Shown in pieces: positions 8,562 to 18,250 of a stretch of DNA of 64,000 nt; the stretch's first letter is position 1, and each line of letters starts with the position of its first letter. Position numbers and translations under genes: made by a program. Where the stretch lies: assembly GCF_023715525.1 (NCBI RefSeq), contig NZ_JAMBOG010000001.1, positions 62,001 through 126,000 on the forward strand. Reading direction: 5' to 3'. The notes beneath the pieces are model-generated. The model made no database searches and was not told the origin of the DNA. It saw only the letters and a program-made list of their open reading frames with translations. The DNA comes from Kocuria rosea (GTDB lineage: Bacteria > Actinomycetota > Actinomycetes > Actinomycetales > Micrococcaceae).

Positions 8562-9545
8562 CTAGTGCAGGAGCAGGCTGATGAGCAGGATCGCGGGGAA
8601 GGACAGGATCGAGCTGAGGAAGATGATGTCGCGGGCGGCGTTGGCCGGCATGCGGAACTGGGACGAGAACAGGAACACGTTCTGGGCCGTGGGCAGGGCG
8701 GCCATGACGACGACGCCCAGCAGCTCCGTGCCGGCCAGCCCGAAGCCGAACCGCCCGACGGCCCAGGCCGCGGCCGGCATCACCGTGAGCTTGATCAGGG
8801 TCCCGCCGAGGACGTCCGGGACCAGCGCACGCTGCTCGAAGGGGCGCCGGCCGTGCAGGCTCATGCCGAACAGCAGCAGCAGCATCGGCACCGAGGACTC
8901 GCCGAGCATCTCCAGGGGGATCCAGAGCACCTCCGGCACCTGCGCGCCGGTGGCCGAGAGCACCACCCCGGCGGCGGTGCCGATCGTCACCGGGTTGGCC
9001 ACCGACCTGACGACCGTGCGCAGGGTCGACGGGCCCTCCCGTTGCGGGGCCGCCGTCCCGGTCGCCGTCGCCGCCCCCGGCCCGGTCCGGCGGGAGGGGC
9101 GGGTGGCCAGGGAGAACACCACCAGGTACAGCGGGGCGACCACCAGCAGCTGGGCCAGCAGCACCGAGACCACGGGCGCGGCGCTGCCCACCGCGTAGAG
9201 GGCGATGGGCAGCCCGATGTTGCCGGCGTTGACGTAGGAGGAGGCCATGGCCCCCACGGCGGTGCGCGCGGCCCCGCGGCGCAGGAGCAGGCCGCTGAAC
9301 AGGGCGAAGAGCGCCCCCGCCACCGCGGCGGTGGCGAGGGCGATCGGGGTGTAGACCCCGAGCACGGCCCCGAGATCGGTGCCCGCGACGAGCACCAGCA
9401 TCAGCGCCGGGTTGGTGAGGTAGTAGATGACGGGGGTCAGGCCCGCGCGCATGGTGCGGGCCTCACCGGGCAGCAGCGCGGCGGTGGCGAAACCGGTGGC
9501 CGCGATCACGGCCACCACGCCGAAGCCCAGCAGCACCCCCGTCAT
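8562..9545 (-). CDS. AEC-family (auxin efflux carrier-like) transporter
   Basis: The 327-residue membrane protein has about ten hydrophobic segments in two halves. Diagnostic parts are YYLTNPALMLVLV early, SSYVNAGNIGLPIALY in the middle (the crossover NxGxxGxP-like motif) and ALPTAQNVFLFSSQF near the end. AEC carriers move organic anions such as malonate or malate and small acids across the inner membrane. The start lies 19 bp after the glucarate dehydratase stop, so it is the last gene of the kdgD-aldehyde dehydrogenase-gudD operon. That position suggests it carries a sugar acid or a pathway product; this is inference from context. Confidence 0.85.
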   Translation of the reverse strand: MTGVLLGFGVVAVIAATGFATAALLPGEARTMRAGLTPVIYYLTNPALMLVLVAGTDLGAVLGVYTPIALATAAVAGALFALFSGLLLRRGAARTAVGAMASSYVNAGNIGLPIALYAVGSAAPVVSVLLAQLLVVAPLYLVVFSLATRPSRRTGPGAATATGTAAPQREGPSTLRTVVRSVANPVTIGTAAGVVLSATGAQVPEVLWIPLEMLGESSVPMLLLLFGMSLHGRRPFEQRALVPDVLGGTLIKLTVMPAAAWAVGRFGFGLAGTELLGVVVMAALPTAQNVFLFSSQFRMPANAARDIIFLSSILSFPAILLISLLLH

Positions 9546-9564
9546 CCGGTCGTCTCCCGTCCGG

Positions 9565-10893
9565 TCAGCGGACCAGGCAGGGGCGCTTGGGGTCGAAGCT
9601 CCAGCCCTCGATCAGGTACTGCATGGCCGCGGCGTCGTCGCGGGCGCCCAGCCCGTGCTCGAGGTAGAGCTCGTGGGCGGCCGCCAGGCGGTCGCGGTCC
9701 AGCTCGAGGCCCAGGCCCGGGGCGGCGGGCACCTGGATCTCGCCGCCGCGGATGGCCAGGGGGTCCCGGGTGAGGCCCTGGCCGTCCTGCCAGATCCAGT
9801 GGGTGTCCAGCGCCGTGATCTCGCCGGGGGCGGCCGCACCCACGTGGGTGAACATGGCCAGGGAGATGTCGAAGTGGTTGTTGGAGTGGGAGCCCCAGGT
9901 CAGCCCGAACTCGTGGCACAGCTGGGCCACGCGCACCGACCCCGCCATGGTCCAGAAGTGGGGGTCGGCCAGCGGGATGTCCACGGCGCCGGCGCGCACC
10001 GCGTGGGACATCTCCCGCCAGTCGGTGGCGATCATGTTCGTCGCCGTCCGCAGGCCGGTGGCCCGTCGGAACTCGGCCATCACCTCCCGGCCGGAGAACC
10101 GGCCCTCGGCCCCGCACGGGTCCTCCGCGTAGGCGACGACGCCCTGCATCCGCCGGCCCAGCCGGATCGCCTCCTCCAGCAGCCAGCCGCCGTTGGGGTC
10201 GAGGGTGACCCGCGCCTCCGGGAAGCGCTCCTTGATCGCGGTGACGGCGTCGACCTCGACGTCGCCGGCCTGCACCCCGCCCTTGAGCTTGAAGTCCTTG
10301 AACCCGTACCGCTCCCGGGAGGCCTCGGCCAGGCGCACCACGGCCTCCGGCGTCATCGCCTCCTCGCGGCGCACCCGCTCCCAGGCGTCTGCACCGTGCG
10401 GCTCCCGCAGGTAGGGCAGGTCGGTGCTGTCCGGGTCGCCCACGAAGAACAGGTAGCCCAGCATGGGCACGGCCGTGCGCTGCTGGCCGTCCCCGAGCAG
10501 CTCCGCCACGGGCACGCCCAGGAACTGCCCGTGCAGGTCCAGCAGGGCCGACTCGATGCCGGTCACGGCGTGCACGGTGGTGCGCAGGTCGAAGGTCTGC
10601 AGGCCGCGCCCGCCGGCGTCGCGGTCGGCGAAGGTAGCGGCGACCCGGCGCAGCAAGGTGCGGAACAGGGCCACCGGCTGCCCGGTGACCAGGCTCCCGG
10701 CCTCCTCGATCGTGGCGCGGATCTTCTCCCCGCCCGGCACCTCCCCCAGGCCGGTGCGGCCCTGCGAGTCGGTGACGATCACGACGTTGCGGGTGAAGTA
10801 GGGACCGTGCGCCCCGGAGAGGTTCAGCAGCATGGAGTCGTGGCCGGCGACGGGCACCACCTCGACCCGGGCGATCGTCGGCTGGGTGCTCAT
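9565..10893 (-). CDS. gudD: D-glucarate dehydratase
   Basis: A 442-residue enolase-superfamily enzyme that removes water from D-glucarate (and often L-idarate) to give 5-dehydro-4-deoxy-D-glucarate. It has the KxK base motif in [10 protein letters not shown], the metal ligands in VTLDPNGGW and [17 protein letters not shown], and the second base histidine in [12 protein letters not shown]. Length and N-terminal start ([15 protein letters not shown]) match the family (about 445 residues). The ATG overlaps the stop of the upstream aldehyde dehydrogenase by four bases, so the two are translationally coupled in the glucarate operon. A second, clearly different paralogue lies 8.4 kb to the right. 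Confidence 0.9.
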   Translation of the reverse strand: MSTQPTIARVEVVPVAGHDSMLLNLSGAHGPYFTRNVVIVTDSQGRTGLGEVPGGEKIRATIEEAGSLVTGQPVALFRTLLRRVAATFADRDAGGRGLQTFDLRTTVHAVTGIESALLDLHGQFLGVPVAELLGDGQQRTAVPMLGYLFFVGDPDSTDLPYLREPHGADAWERVRREEAMTPEAVVRLAEASRERYGFKDFKLKGGVQAGDVEVDAVTAIKERFPEARVTLDPNGGWLLEEAIRLGRRMQGVVAYAEDPCGAEGRFSGREVMAEFRRATGLRTATNMIATDWREMSHAVRAGAVDIPLADPHFWTMAGSVRVAQLCHEFGLTWGSHSNNHFDISLAMFTHVGAAAPGEITALDTHWIWQDGQGLTRDPLAIRGGEIQVPAAPGLGLELDRDRLAAAHELYLEHGLGARDDAAAMQYLIEGWSFDPKRPCLVR

Positions 10894-12509
10894 GCGCGGT
10901 CTCCTTCGGCGGTCCCCGCCAGCTGGATGCGGCCGTCGACGCGGCGGTTGAGGCGCCAGGGGTTGGCGTCCTGCAGGGCGGCGGGCAGCAGGGAACCGGG
11001 GATGTTCTGGTAGGCCACCGGGCGCAGGAACCGCTCGATCGCCAGCGTCCCCACGGAGGTGGTGCGGGAGTCGGAGGTCGCCGGGAACGGGCCGCCGTGG
11101 ACCATGGCGTCCCCGACGTCCACGCCGGTCGGCCAGCCGTTGGCGAGGATGCGGCCCACCTTGCGCTCGAGCACCGACAGCAGCGGGGCCGCCGTCGCGT
11201 GGTCCTCCTCGGACAGGAACAGGCTGGCGGTCAGCTGGCCCTCCATCCGGGCCGCGGCGGCGAGCAGCTCCTCCACGGAGCCGTAGCGGATGGCCAGGGA
11301 GGAGGCGCCGAAGATCTCCTCCTGCAGCACCGGGTTGGTCAGGAAGGTGGGCACCTCGGTGCCGAACACGACGGGGGCCGGGGCGTTGGCGGTGGAGCCC
11401 TCGCGGCCGCGGGCCACGACCTCGACGCCCTCCTGGGACCCCAGCGCGTCGATGCCGGCCCGGCAGGAGTCGGCGATGCCGGGGGTGAGCATGGTCGCGC
11501 CCTCGGCGTCGGCCAGGGCGCGCCCGACGGCGGCCAGGAAGGCGTCCCCGGCCTCCCCCGAGGGCACGAACAGCAGGCCCGGGTTGGTGCACAGCTGCCC
11601 GGAGGAGCCGGTCAGGGAGGTGACGTAGGCGCGGGCGAACTCGTCGGCGTCACCGCGCAGGGCGGAGTCGAAGAGGAAGACCGGGTTGATGGAGCTCATC
11701 TCGGCGTACACCGGGATGGGCTCGGGACGGGCGGCGGCGGTGGCCATCAGCGCGGTGCCGGCGCCGCGGGAGCCGGTGAAGCCCACGGCCTTGATCACCG
11801 GGTCCTTCACCAGGGCCTGGCCGATGCTCGCGCCGGGGCCGTAGACCAGCGAGAAGACGCCGGGGTGCAGGCCGCACTCGGCCACGGCGTCGGTGAGCGC
11901 GCGGCCGACGATCTCGCCCGTGCCCGGGTGGGCGTTGTGCGCCTTGAAGATCACCGGGCACCCGGCGGCCAGCGCGGAGGCGGTGTCCCCGCCGGCCGTG
12001 GAGAAGGCGAACGGGAAGTTGCTCGCGCCGAACACCGCGACCGGGCCCAGGGGGATCCTGCGCTGGCGGAGGTCGGGGCGGGGCAGGGGGGTGCGCTCGG
12101 GCAGGGCGGGTTCGATGCGCACGCCGCGGTGGTCGCCCTGGCGCACGACGGACGCGAACAGCCGCAGCTGGCCGGTGGTGCGGGCCAGCTCGCCCTGCAG
12201 GCGCGGGCCCGGCAGGCCGGTCTCGGCCGAGGCGCGCTCGACCAGTTCGGGACCGACGGCCTCGATGTTGGCGGCGATCCTCTCCAGGAACGCGGCGTGG
12301 GACCCGGGGTCGAGGCTGCTGAAGGATGCGACGGCGTCCTCGGCGGCGGCGGTGGCCTCGGCGAGCTGGGCCTCGTCGACCAGGGTGTAGGCCGGCTCGA
12401 GCTGCGCGTTGGTGGCGGGGTCGATGCCGCGGGTGGTGCCGGCGTTGCCGGGGGTCTCACGGCCCGCGATGATCGAGTGGCCGGAGAGGGTGATGGTCTG
12501 GGTGCTCAT
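10890..12509 (-). CDS. 2-oxoglutarate (ketoglutarate) semialdehyde dehydrogenase
   Basis: A 539-residue NAD(P)-dependent aldehyde dehydrogenase of the subgroup that oxidises 2,5-dioxopentanoate to 2-oxoglutarate, the last step of glucarate breakdown. Seen: the cofactor/anion motif [19 protein letters not shown], the [11 protein letters not shown] segment, the glycine motif [12 protein letters not shown], the catalytic Glu in [11 protein letters not shown] and the nucleophile Cys in SGQLCTNPG. The long, divergent sequence and the absence of the usual EL-GGK motif are typical of this KGSADH type. It overlaps gudD by four bases and lies 36 bp after kdgD, giving the complete pathway in one operon. 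Confidence 0.88.
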   Translation of the reverse strand: MSTQTITLSGHSIIAGRETPGNAGTTRGIDPATNAQLEPAYTLVDEAQLAEATAAAEDAVASFSSLDPGSHAAFLERIAANIEAVGPELVERASAETGLPGPRLQGELARTTGQLRLFASVVRQGDHRGVRIEPALPERTPLPRPDLRQRRIPLGPVAVFGASNFPFAFSTAGGDTASALAAGCPVIFKAHNAHPGTGEIVGRALTDAVAECGLHPGVFSLVYGPGASIGQALVKDPVIKAVGFTGSRGAGTALMATAAARPEPIPVYAEMSSINPVFLFDSALRGDADEFARAYVTSLTGSSGQLCTNPGLLFVPSGEAGDAFLAAVGRALADAEGATMLTPGIADSCRAGIDALGSQEGVEVVARGREGSTANAPAPVVFGTEVPTFLTNPVLQEEIFGASSLAIRYGSVEELLAAAARMEGQLTASLFLSEEDHATAAPLLSVLERKVGRILANGWPTGVDVGDAMVHGGPFPATSDSRTTSVGTLAIERFLRPVAYQNIPGSLLPAALQDANPWRLNRRVDGRIQLAGTAEGDRA

Positions 12510-12545
12510 GGGCGTGGATCCTCTGCTGGTTCGGGGGCGGGGCGC

Positions 12546-13472
12546 TCAGGCGGACTGGAGGATGTTGGCGTCGATGAGGGCCTTGAGGTCGGCGAGGTCG
12601 GCCTCGGTGAGGTCCTGCAGCGGCGGGCGCACCCCGCCGGCGTCGCGGCCCACGGCCTTGAGGCCGCCCTTGACGATCGAGACCCCGTAGCCCTTCACCC
12701 GGTCGCGGATCTCGATGTAGGGCAGGACGAAGCGGTTGAGCTTGTCGGTCACGGCGGCCCGGTCCTGGGCGCGGACGTCGCGGTAGAACGCGAGGGCGAA
12801 CTCGGGCATGAAATTGTACAGCGCCGAGGAGTAGGTGCTCATCCCCAGCTGCAGCAGCGGCAGGGCGAAGGTCTCCGCGGTGGGCAGGCCCCCGAGGTAG
12901 AAGAGCCGGTCGCCGTTGCGGGCGTAGACCTTGGTGAGGTGCTCGATGTTGCCGACGCCGTCCTTGAAGCCGATGAAGTTCTCGTGGCGCTCGGCCAGGC
13001 GGGCCACGGTCTCGGCCGAGTAGATCGCGTTCGCCCGGTTGTAGACGATCACGCCCAGGCTCGTCGCCGAGCACACGGCGTCCGCGTGCGCCTCCAGTCC
13101 GCGCTGGTCGGCCTCGGTGAGGTACGGGGGCAGCAGCAGCAGGCCCTCGGCGCCGGCGGCCTCGGCGTCCTGGGCGTTGCGCACGGCCTGGGCGGTGTTG
13201 CCGGCCGCCGGGGCGAGCACCGGCACCTGCTCGCCGACCTCCTCCACGGCCACGCGCACGACGGTGGCGATCTCCTCCGGGGCCAGGGAGAAGCCCTCCC
13301 CGGTCCCGCCGGCGGCGAAGAGCCCTGCCACGGGGAAGCTGGCCTGCCAGGCCAGGTGCTCGCGGTAGGCCGTCTCGTCGAAGAGCAGGTCGCGGTCGAA
13401 CGCGGTGACGGGGAAGGAGAGCAGGCCCTCCTTGAGCCGGGACGCCAGTTCCTGCGGGGTGTGGTTGGCCAT
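12546..13472 (-). CDS. kdgD: 5-dehydro-4-deoxyglucarate dehydratase
   Basis: The 308-residue enzyme belongs to the DapA/N-acetylneuraminate lyase superfamily. It decarboxylates and dehydrates 5-dehydro-4-deoxyglucarate to 2,5-dioxopentanoate. The substrate-carboxylate motif GGTGEGFSL, the catalytic tyrosine in [12 protein letters not shown] and the Schiff-base lysine in [10 protein letters not shown] are all present. Length fits the family (about 300). As the first gene of the minus-strand glucarate operon it is followed by the semialdehyde dehydrogenase, gudD and the AEC carrier. A LysR regulator gene ends 154 bp upstream and the gap carries candidate regulator sites. Confidence 0.92.
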   Translation of the reverse strand: MANHTPQELASRLKEGLLSFPVTAFDRDLLFDETAYREHLAWQASFPVAGLFAAGGTGEGFSLAPEEIATVVRVAVEEVGEQVPVLAPAAGNTAQAVRNAQDAEAAGAEGLLLLPPYLTEADQRGLEAHADAVCSATSLGVIVYNRANAIYSAETVARLAERHENFIGFKDGVGNIEHLTKVYARNGDRLFYLGGLPTAETFALPLLQLGMSTYSSALYNFMPEFALAFYRDVRAQDRAAVTDKLNRFVLPYIEIRDRVKGYGVSIVKGGLKAVGRDAGGVRPPLQDLTEADLADLKALIDANILQSA

Positions 13473-13544
13473 GGTCGTGGTCCTTACGTTCGGTCCCGCG
13501 CGGCGGCGGGGAGGCAGTGGTTCGTCAATGAGCCTAGGAAGGCC

Positions 13545-13574
13545 GTCTATGCCTGTCTAAGCCTTTTTATGGAT
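13545..13574. promoter_or_regulatory. Tandem 10-bp repeats upstream of kdgD
   Basis: GTCTATGCCT (13545-13554) is followed directly by GTCTAAGCCT (13555-13564), nine of ten bases identical, and then by an AT-rich TTTTATGGAT (13565-13574). This lies 73-103 bases before the kdgD start in an otherwise very GC-rich sequence, so it is a candidate regulator site for the glucarate operon. TGTCTA within it is also half of the palindrome before tctC. Confidence 0.45.
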
Positions 13575-13626
13575 GGTGCGATGCGGTGCGGGTATTGATG
13601 GAGGGGCGGTGCCGCCGGCGCTCCGG

Positions 13627-14511
13627 TCAGCGGGCGAGCAGGGGGACCTCGTCCAGCAGGCGCTTCAGGGCAGGGTTGTTCGTGCCGCGCACCCAGAGGG
13701 CGTGCAGCTGCACGGCGTCCGGCGCGTGGTTCTCCAGCGGCAGGTAGGAGACGCCGGCGAGACCGAGCGCGCGGGCGGACTCGGGCACGAAGGCGACGCC
13801 GCGGCCGGCCGCCACCAGCGCCACCATGGTGACGATCTGGCCCACGGTGTAGGCCACGTTGCGGTGGTCGATCTCGACGGTGCGCACGGCGAGGTCGTAG
13901 AAGTACCGTGCCGTGGTCGGGGAGTGCATGATCAGCGGCACGTCCTCGAGGTCGGCCGGGGCGATGGGCCGTCCCCGGGACGCCAGGCCGTGGGTCTGCG
14001 GGACGGCCAGGCAGAGCGCCTCGGAGAGCAGCAGCCGGGACTCGAAGACGTTCCGGTCGAAGGGCGGGCGGGCCAGGCCGAGGTCCAGGTCACCGTCCAG
14101 CAGGGCCTGCAGCTGCTCGTCGGTCACCATCTCCTGCAGGTCCACGTCCACGTCGGGCAGCACCTGCCCGAGCTCGCTGAGCAGCGGGCTGAGGACGCTG
14201 AAGCCGGAGGCCGCGGTGAAGCCGACCCGCACCATCCCGGCCCGCCCGGCCGCGATCCGCTGGGCCGTCGCCGGGGCGCGGTCGGCGGCCACCACCAGAC
14301 GGCGCGCCTCGGCGAGGAAGGCCACGCCGGCCGCGGTCAGGGCCACCCGGCGGTTGTCCCGCTCCAGCAGCTCGACGCCCAGCGCCTTCTCCAGCTTCTG
14401 GATCTGGCGGCTCAGCGGCGGCTGGGTCATGTTGAGCCGCTCGGCGGCGCGGCCGAAGTGCAGCTCCTCGGCCACGGCGATGAAGCTGCGGGCCTGGTCC
14501 AGCGTGAACAT
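13627..14511 (-). CDS. LysR-family transcriptional regulator, likely of the glucarate operon
   Basis: A 294-residue LysR protein: the helix-turn-helix MFTLDQARSFIAVAEEL, HFGRAAERLNMTQPPLSRQ and the linker KALGVELLERDNRRVALTAAG, then the effector-binding domain (MVRVGFTAASGFSVL..). The TQPPLSRQIQ-LE signature resembles the CatM/BenM side of the family, which senses carboxylic acids. GGAGGACACC precedes the ATG. It lies on the same strand just before kdgD, with a 154-bp gap containing tandem repeats, and about 115 bp after the usp gene. The natural guess is that it activates the glucarate genes in response to a sugar acid; this is inferred from position. Confidence 0.87.
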   Translation of the reverse strand: MFTLDQARSFIAVAEELHFGRAAERLNMTQPPLSRQIQKLEKALGVELLERDNRRVALTAAGVAFLAEARRLVVAADRAPATAQRIAAGRAGMVRVGFTAASGFSVLSPLLSELGQVLPDVDVDLQEMVTDEQLQALLDGDLDLGLARPPFDRNVFESRLLLSEALCLAVPQTHGLASRGRPIAPADLEDVPLIMHSPTTARYFYDLAVRTVEIDHRNVAYTVGQIVTMVALVAAGRGVAFVPESARALGLAGVSYLPLENHAPDAVQLHALWVRGTNNPALKRLLDEVPLLAR

Positions 14512-14628
14512 GGTGTCCTCCGGGGGGTGCGGGAATCGGCGGGCAGCTGGATGCGGGGCGGATCCGGCGGGCGCCCCGTGGCGCGGGTCCGGTCCGGCGA
14601 CCGCGCCGCCGGACCGGACCCGCCCCCG

Positions 14629-15015
14629 TCACGCCTTCACGGCGAGGACGGGGCAGGTCGCCTCCAGCAGGATGCGCTGGGCGTCGCTGCCCAGCAGCAG
14701 CTTGCCCACCTGGGAGCGCTTGCGGATGCCGATGACCAGCATGTCCGCGTCCTCGGCGTGGGAGGCCTCGATGAGGGCCTCGGGGCCGTCCGCGCCGGCG
14801 CTGCGCTCGGTCCGTGCGGCGACGCCGGCCTCACGGGCACGGGCCACCAGGGCCTCGAGGTCCGACTCCGCGGCCAGGCGGGGGTCGATGTGGGAGTGCC
14901 GGCCGCTGCTGTTCATGATGACCAGCTCCTGGCCGAGGCCGGCGGCCAGGGACAGGGCCTTGGCGTAGGCGGCCTCGCCGCGCTCGTTGGGGACGTATCC
15001 GATGATGATGCTCAT
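14629..15015 (-). CDS. Universal stress protein (UspA family)
   Basis: A 128-residue single-domain Usp protein. The first strand MSIIIGYVPNERGEAAY carries the usual small-residue loop (Asp is replaced by Val-Pro-Asn), and the C-terminal ATP-loop reads IGIRKRSQVGKLLLGSDA. Relative to the canonical G-2x-G-9x-G-S, the second glycine is lysine, so nucleotide binding may be altered. The ATG at 15015 is used because AGGTGA lies a few bases upstream; a GTG six bases earlier falls inside that site. It is 44 bp after tctA and therefore the last gene of the transporter operon, similar to Usp proteins that accompany TRAP transporters. A regulatory subunit role is inference. Confidence 0.85.
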   Translation of the reverse strand: MSIIIGYVPNERGEAAYAKALSLAAGLGQELVIMNSSGRHSHIDPRLAAESDLEALVARAREAGVAARTERSAGADGPEALIEASHAEDADMLVIGIRKRSQVGKLLLGSDAQRILLEATCPVLAVKA

Positions 15016-15059
15016 GTTCACCTGTTTCCGTTCGGGGGTTCGGGGGAGCGGCCGTCGGC

Positions 15060-16595
15060 TCAGTCCTGGTAGGCCTGGGCGTGGGTGTGCAGCGTGGCGT
15101 CGGTCCTCGCCTGCTGGCGCCTGAGCAGCCAGGCCATGACCGGCGCCGCGGCGATCGCCACGACGATCGCGACGACCAGGGTGACGGCGATCGGGCTGGC
15201 GACGAAGATCGCCAGGCTGCCCTCGGAGAGCCGGATGGACTGGCGGAAGGAGGTCTCCAGGAGCCCGCCGAGCACGAAGGCCAGCACGAGGGGCCCGGGC
15301 GGGAAGCCGGTCTTCTTCATGAGGTACCCCACCACGCCGAAGGCGATGACGAGGAACATGTCGAAGACGCTGTTGCGCACGGTGTAGACGCCGATCATGG
15401 TGATCAGCACGGTCAGCGGGTTGAGGATCGTGGCCTTGACCCGCAGCAGCCGCACGAAGATCCCGATCAGCGGGATCGACAGCAGCAGCAGGAAGACGTT
15501 GCCGATGTACATGGAGTCGATCACGCCCCAGAACACGTCCGGGTGCTCGTTGATCAGCCCCGGGCCCGGGGTGATCCCCTGCAGCATCAGCGCGCCGAAC
15601 ATGATCGCCATGGTTCCGTTGGCGGGGATGCCGAGGGTCAGCAGCGGGATGAAGGAGCTGGTGGCGGCGGAGTTGTTGGCGGTCTCCGGTCCGGCCACGC
15701 CCTCGATCGCGCCGCGGCCGAAGCGCTCGGGCCGCTTGGCCAGCTTCTTCTCCGTCGCGTAGGCCACCAGGGAGGCGATCGTGGCCCCGCCGCCCGGCAG
15801 GACGCCCAGCACGAAGCCCGAGACGGAGCCGCGCGCGATGGCCCCCGAGGACTGCTTCAGGTCCGCGCCGGTGGGCAGCGCCCGCCGGAACTGCGGGGTG
15901 CCGGAGGTGGCCGAGGGCGGGGTGGCCATATTGTAGAGGATCTCCCCGACCCCGAACAGGCCCATGGCGATGATGACGAAGTCGATGCCGTCGGCCAGGT
16001 TGTCCGAGCCGAAGGTGAACCGGCTGACGCCCGTGACGGGATCGCGGCCCACCGTGGCCAGGAGCAGGCCGATGGTGGCGGCGACCGCGGCCTTGCGGGC
16101 CGAGCCGTTGCCCAGCGAGGACACCAGCAGGATGCCCAGCAGGGCGAGCAGGGTGTACTCGGCGGGGCCGAAGTCCAGGGCGAAGGAGGCCACCAGGGGC
16201 GCCAGGAACGTCAGCCCCACGATCGCGATGGTGCCGCCGACGAACGACCCGACCGCGGCGATGCCGAGGGCGGCGCCGGCGCGGCCCTGCCGCGCCATCT
16301 GGTAGCCGTCCAGGGCGGTGACCACGCTGGAGGCCTCACCCGGCAGCCGCAGCAGCACCGAGGTGATGGTCCCGCCGTACTGGGCGCCGTAGAAGATGCC
16401 GGCGAGCAGGATGATGGCGCTGGCCGGCTCCATCGTGTAGGTGATCGGCAGCAGGATGGCGATCGTGGCCGCCGGGCCCAGACCCGGCAGGACGCCGATC
16501 AGCATGCCCAGGGTGACGCCGAGCAGGCAGAACAGCAGGTTGGCCGGCTGCAGCACCACGTCGAAGCCGCCGAGGGCGTCGTTGAGGATATCCAT
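15060..16595 (-). CDS. tctA: Tripartite tricarboxylate transporter, large permease TctA
   Basis: The 511-residue protein has about twelve hydrophobic segments and the two conserved glycine-rich motifs of TctA: LIGVLPGLGPAATIAIL near residue 37 and, in the second half, GVLPGGGATIASLVAYATEK with the following RFGRGAIEGVAGPETANN. It forms the transport channel in the cytoplasmic membrane with TctB and takes substrate from the binding protein TctC. Length matches the family (about 500). It follows tctB by 15 bp. Lying in the middle of glucarate genes, it probably imports a dicarboxylic sugar acid rather than citrate; this is inferred. Confidence 0.93.
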   Translation of the reverse strand: MDILNDALGGFDVVLQPANLLFCLLGVTLGMLIGVLPGLGPAATIAILLPITYTMEPASAIILLAGIFYGAQYGGTITSVLLRLPGEASSVVTALDGYQMARQGRAGAALGIAAVGSFVGGTIAIVGLTFLAPLVASFALDFGPAEYTLLALLGILLVSSLGNGSARKAAVAATIGLLLATVGRDPVTGVSRFTFGSDNLADGIDFVIIAMGLFGVGEILYNMATPPSATSGTPQFRRALPTGADLKQSSGAIARGSVSGFVLGVLPGGGATIASLVAYATEKKLAKRPERFGRGAIEGVAGPETANNSAATSSFIPLLTLGIPANGTMAIMFGALMLQGITPGPGLINEHPDVFWGVIDSMYIGNVFLLLLSIPLIGIFVRLLRVKATILNPLTVLITMIGVYTVRNSVFDMFLVIAFGVVGYLMKKTGFPPGPLVLAFVLGGLLETSFRQSIRLSEGSLAIFVASPIAVTLVVAIVVAIAAAPVMAWLLRRQQARTDATLHTHAQAYQD

Positions 16596-16610
16596 TCCGG
16601 GTGTCGCTTC

Positions 16611-17120
16611 CTAGAAGAGGTGCGGGAGAGGGACGGCGAGCAGGAGCACGAACAGCCCGTAGACCACCGCGGTGGCCACCAGGGACACCGTGACGGCGGA
16701 GCGCCAGCCCTCCCGGCCGAGGATCTTGATCCAGAAGAACAGGAGCAGGACCGTGGGGATCTCGAAGCCGACCATGGGCAGCAGCGCCGCATAGGCCAGG
16801 AGGCTGACCACGCTGAGGACCACGGTGAGGATGCCGCGGTCGAACGCCTCGACGTCGTCGTCCTGCTTGGCCTTGAGCAGGGCCGTGGCCGAGGCCGTGA
16901 TCATGAGCAGGGAGATGACCAGGGGCCACAGCCCCGCGCCGGGGGCGCCGAGGGAGCCGATGCCCAGCCCCGCGGACACGACGGCACCGGACACCCCCAG
17001 CACCAGGGGGACGAGGGCGCCGAGGCGTGCGGTGGTCGCCCCGCCCCGGGGGGCCTCCTCCTCGAACTCGAGCTCGTGGTCCTGATCGGGCTCCCCGCGG
17101 GCGACGGCCGACGAGCTCAC
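16611..17120 (-). CDS. tctB: Tripartite tricarboxylate transporter, small subunit TctB
   Basis: A 169-residue protein with an acidic N-terminal cytoplasmic tail (EPDQDHELEFEEEAP) and four hydrophobic segments; the motif GAPGAGLWPLVISLLM is the family's G-P-G-x-x-P-x loop after the first helix. It is the small membrane partner of TctA. The start is a GTG at 17120 that overlaps the tctC stop by four bases; this coupling and the spacing fix the start even though the frame is open far upstream inside tctC. The sequence is poorly conserved, as usual for TctB, so the call rests on size, topology and position. Confidence 0.88.
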   Translation of the reverse strand: MSSSAVARGEPDQDHELEFEEEAPRGGATTARLGALVPLVLGVSGAVVSAGLGIGSLGAPGAGLWPLVISLLMITASATALLKAKQDDDVEAFDRGILTVVLSVVSLLAYAALLPMVGFEIPTVLLLFFWIKILGREGWRSAVTVSLVATAVVYGLFVLLLAVPLPHLF

Positions 17121-18103
17121 TGCTGGCCCCCGATGCCGTACTCCTGCGCGAGCTCGGTGTAGGTCTGGAGGTCCTCCTCGACGGTGCTGGTCACGTCGGC
17201 CGGCGCGCCGTCCCACTCGCCGATGAGGTTGGTCTTCAGGAAGTCCTGGAACTCCTGGGAGTCCTTGGCGGTCTCGACGGACTCCGTCAGCTTGGTGACG
17301 ACCTCCTCGGGGGTGTCCTTCGGCACGGCGATCCAGCGGCGCTGGACGACGTCGACGTCGTAGCCGGCCTCCTCGACGGTCGGCACGTCGGGGAAGTACT
17401 CGCTGCGCTCGGCCGTGAAGACGGCCAGCGGCACCAGCTCGCCCGCGTCGATCTGCGGCTTCACCTCGGCGAGCTGGGTGGCGGTCGCGTCGGCGTGGCT
17501 GCCGAGCACGGCGGTCACGGCGGCGGACCCGCCGTCGAAGGGCACGTCGGTGGCCTTCTTGCCGGCCAGCGAGAAGAGGGCCGCCTGCCCGAACTGCCCG
17601 CCGGTTCCCGCCCCGGAGGTGGCGTACTTGATGTCGTCCTTCTCCAGGAGCTCCTCCAGGGTGGAGATGCCGGAGTCCTTGTTCACGACCAGGATGTACT
17701 CCTCCACCGAGACGGGGGCCACGACGGCCATGTCCTCCATCGTCGCGGCCTCGGGGTCCTCGACGAACAGCGGGGTGATGGCGAACAGGGACTCGGCGGC
17801 CAGGACGGTGCTGTAGCCGTCCGCCTCCGAGTTCAGGACCTCCTTGGTCCCCACCGCCGTGTTGGCACCGGGCTTGTTCTCCACCACGACGCTCTGGCCC
17901 AGGGGCTCCTCGAGGGAGGAGGCGAGGGCGCGGGAGATGAGGTCGGTGCTGCCGCCCGCACTCGAGGGCGCGGTGAGGTTGACGGACTTGGTGGGGTAGT
18001 CGGCGGAGCCGGAGGCCGTCTCGACACCACCGCACCCGGTCAGGACGAGCGACAGGATGCCGAGGCCGGCGACGGCGGTGACTGCGGGCTTCTGGGAGTT
18101 CAT
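17117..18103 (-). CDS. tctC: Tripartite tricarboxylate transporter substrate-binding lipoprotein TctC
   Basis: The 328-residue protein begins with a lipoprotein signal whose lipobox is LVLTGCGG (Cys at about residue 24), so it is anchored to the outer face of the membrane. The mature part has the TctC/BugT family pattern: YPTKSVNLTAPSSAGGSTD, RALASSLEEPLGQSVVVENKPGA (quoted in part) and YATSGAGTGGQFG. The family binds carboxylates through two bound waters in a Venus-flytrap fold. It starts the tctC-tctB-tctA-usp operon and is divergent from the IclR gene; the 218-bp gap holds two palindromic sites. Ligand is likely glucarate or a relative, by context only. Confidence 0.92.
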   Translation of the reverse strand: MNSQKPAVTAVAGLGILSLVLTGCGGVETASGSADYPTKSVNLTAPSSAGGSTDLISRALASSLEEPLGQSVVVENKPGANTAVGTKEVLNSEADGYSTVLAAESLFAITPLFVEDPEAATMEDMAVVAPVSVEEYILVVNKDSGISTLEELLEKDDIKYATSGAGTGGQFGQAALFSLAGKKATDVPFDGGSAAVTAVLGSHADATATQLAEVKPQIDAGELVPLAVFTAERSEYFPDVPTVEEAGYDVDVVQRRWIAVPKDTPEEVVTKLTESVETAKDSQEFQDFLKTNLIGEWDGAPADVTSTVEEDLQTYTELAQEYGIGGQQ

Positions 18104-18223
18104 CGTGGAGCGTTCCTCTGCTGGAAGGGGCCGGATGGCGCGGGCGACCGAGGGGGCGGAGCCGGACCGGCGGTGCGGGACCGCGGGAACCGTGATCCCC
18201 GATTCGGTCTTGTCCGTGGAATC

Positions 18224-18241
18224 TGTCTATATATGTAGACA
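18224..18241. promoter_or_regulatory. 18-bp near-palindrome between tctC and the IclR gene
   Basis: TGTCTATATATGTAGACA is symmetrical except for two centre-proximal positions. It is AT-rich in a GC-rich setting and lies 121 bases before tctC and 81 before the IclR gene, so it is a strong candidate operator, perhaps overlapping a promoter. Confidence 0.6.
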
Positions 18242-18250
18242 AGAGTTCGT

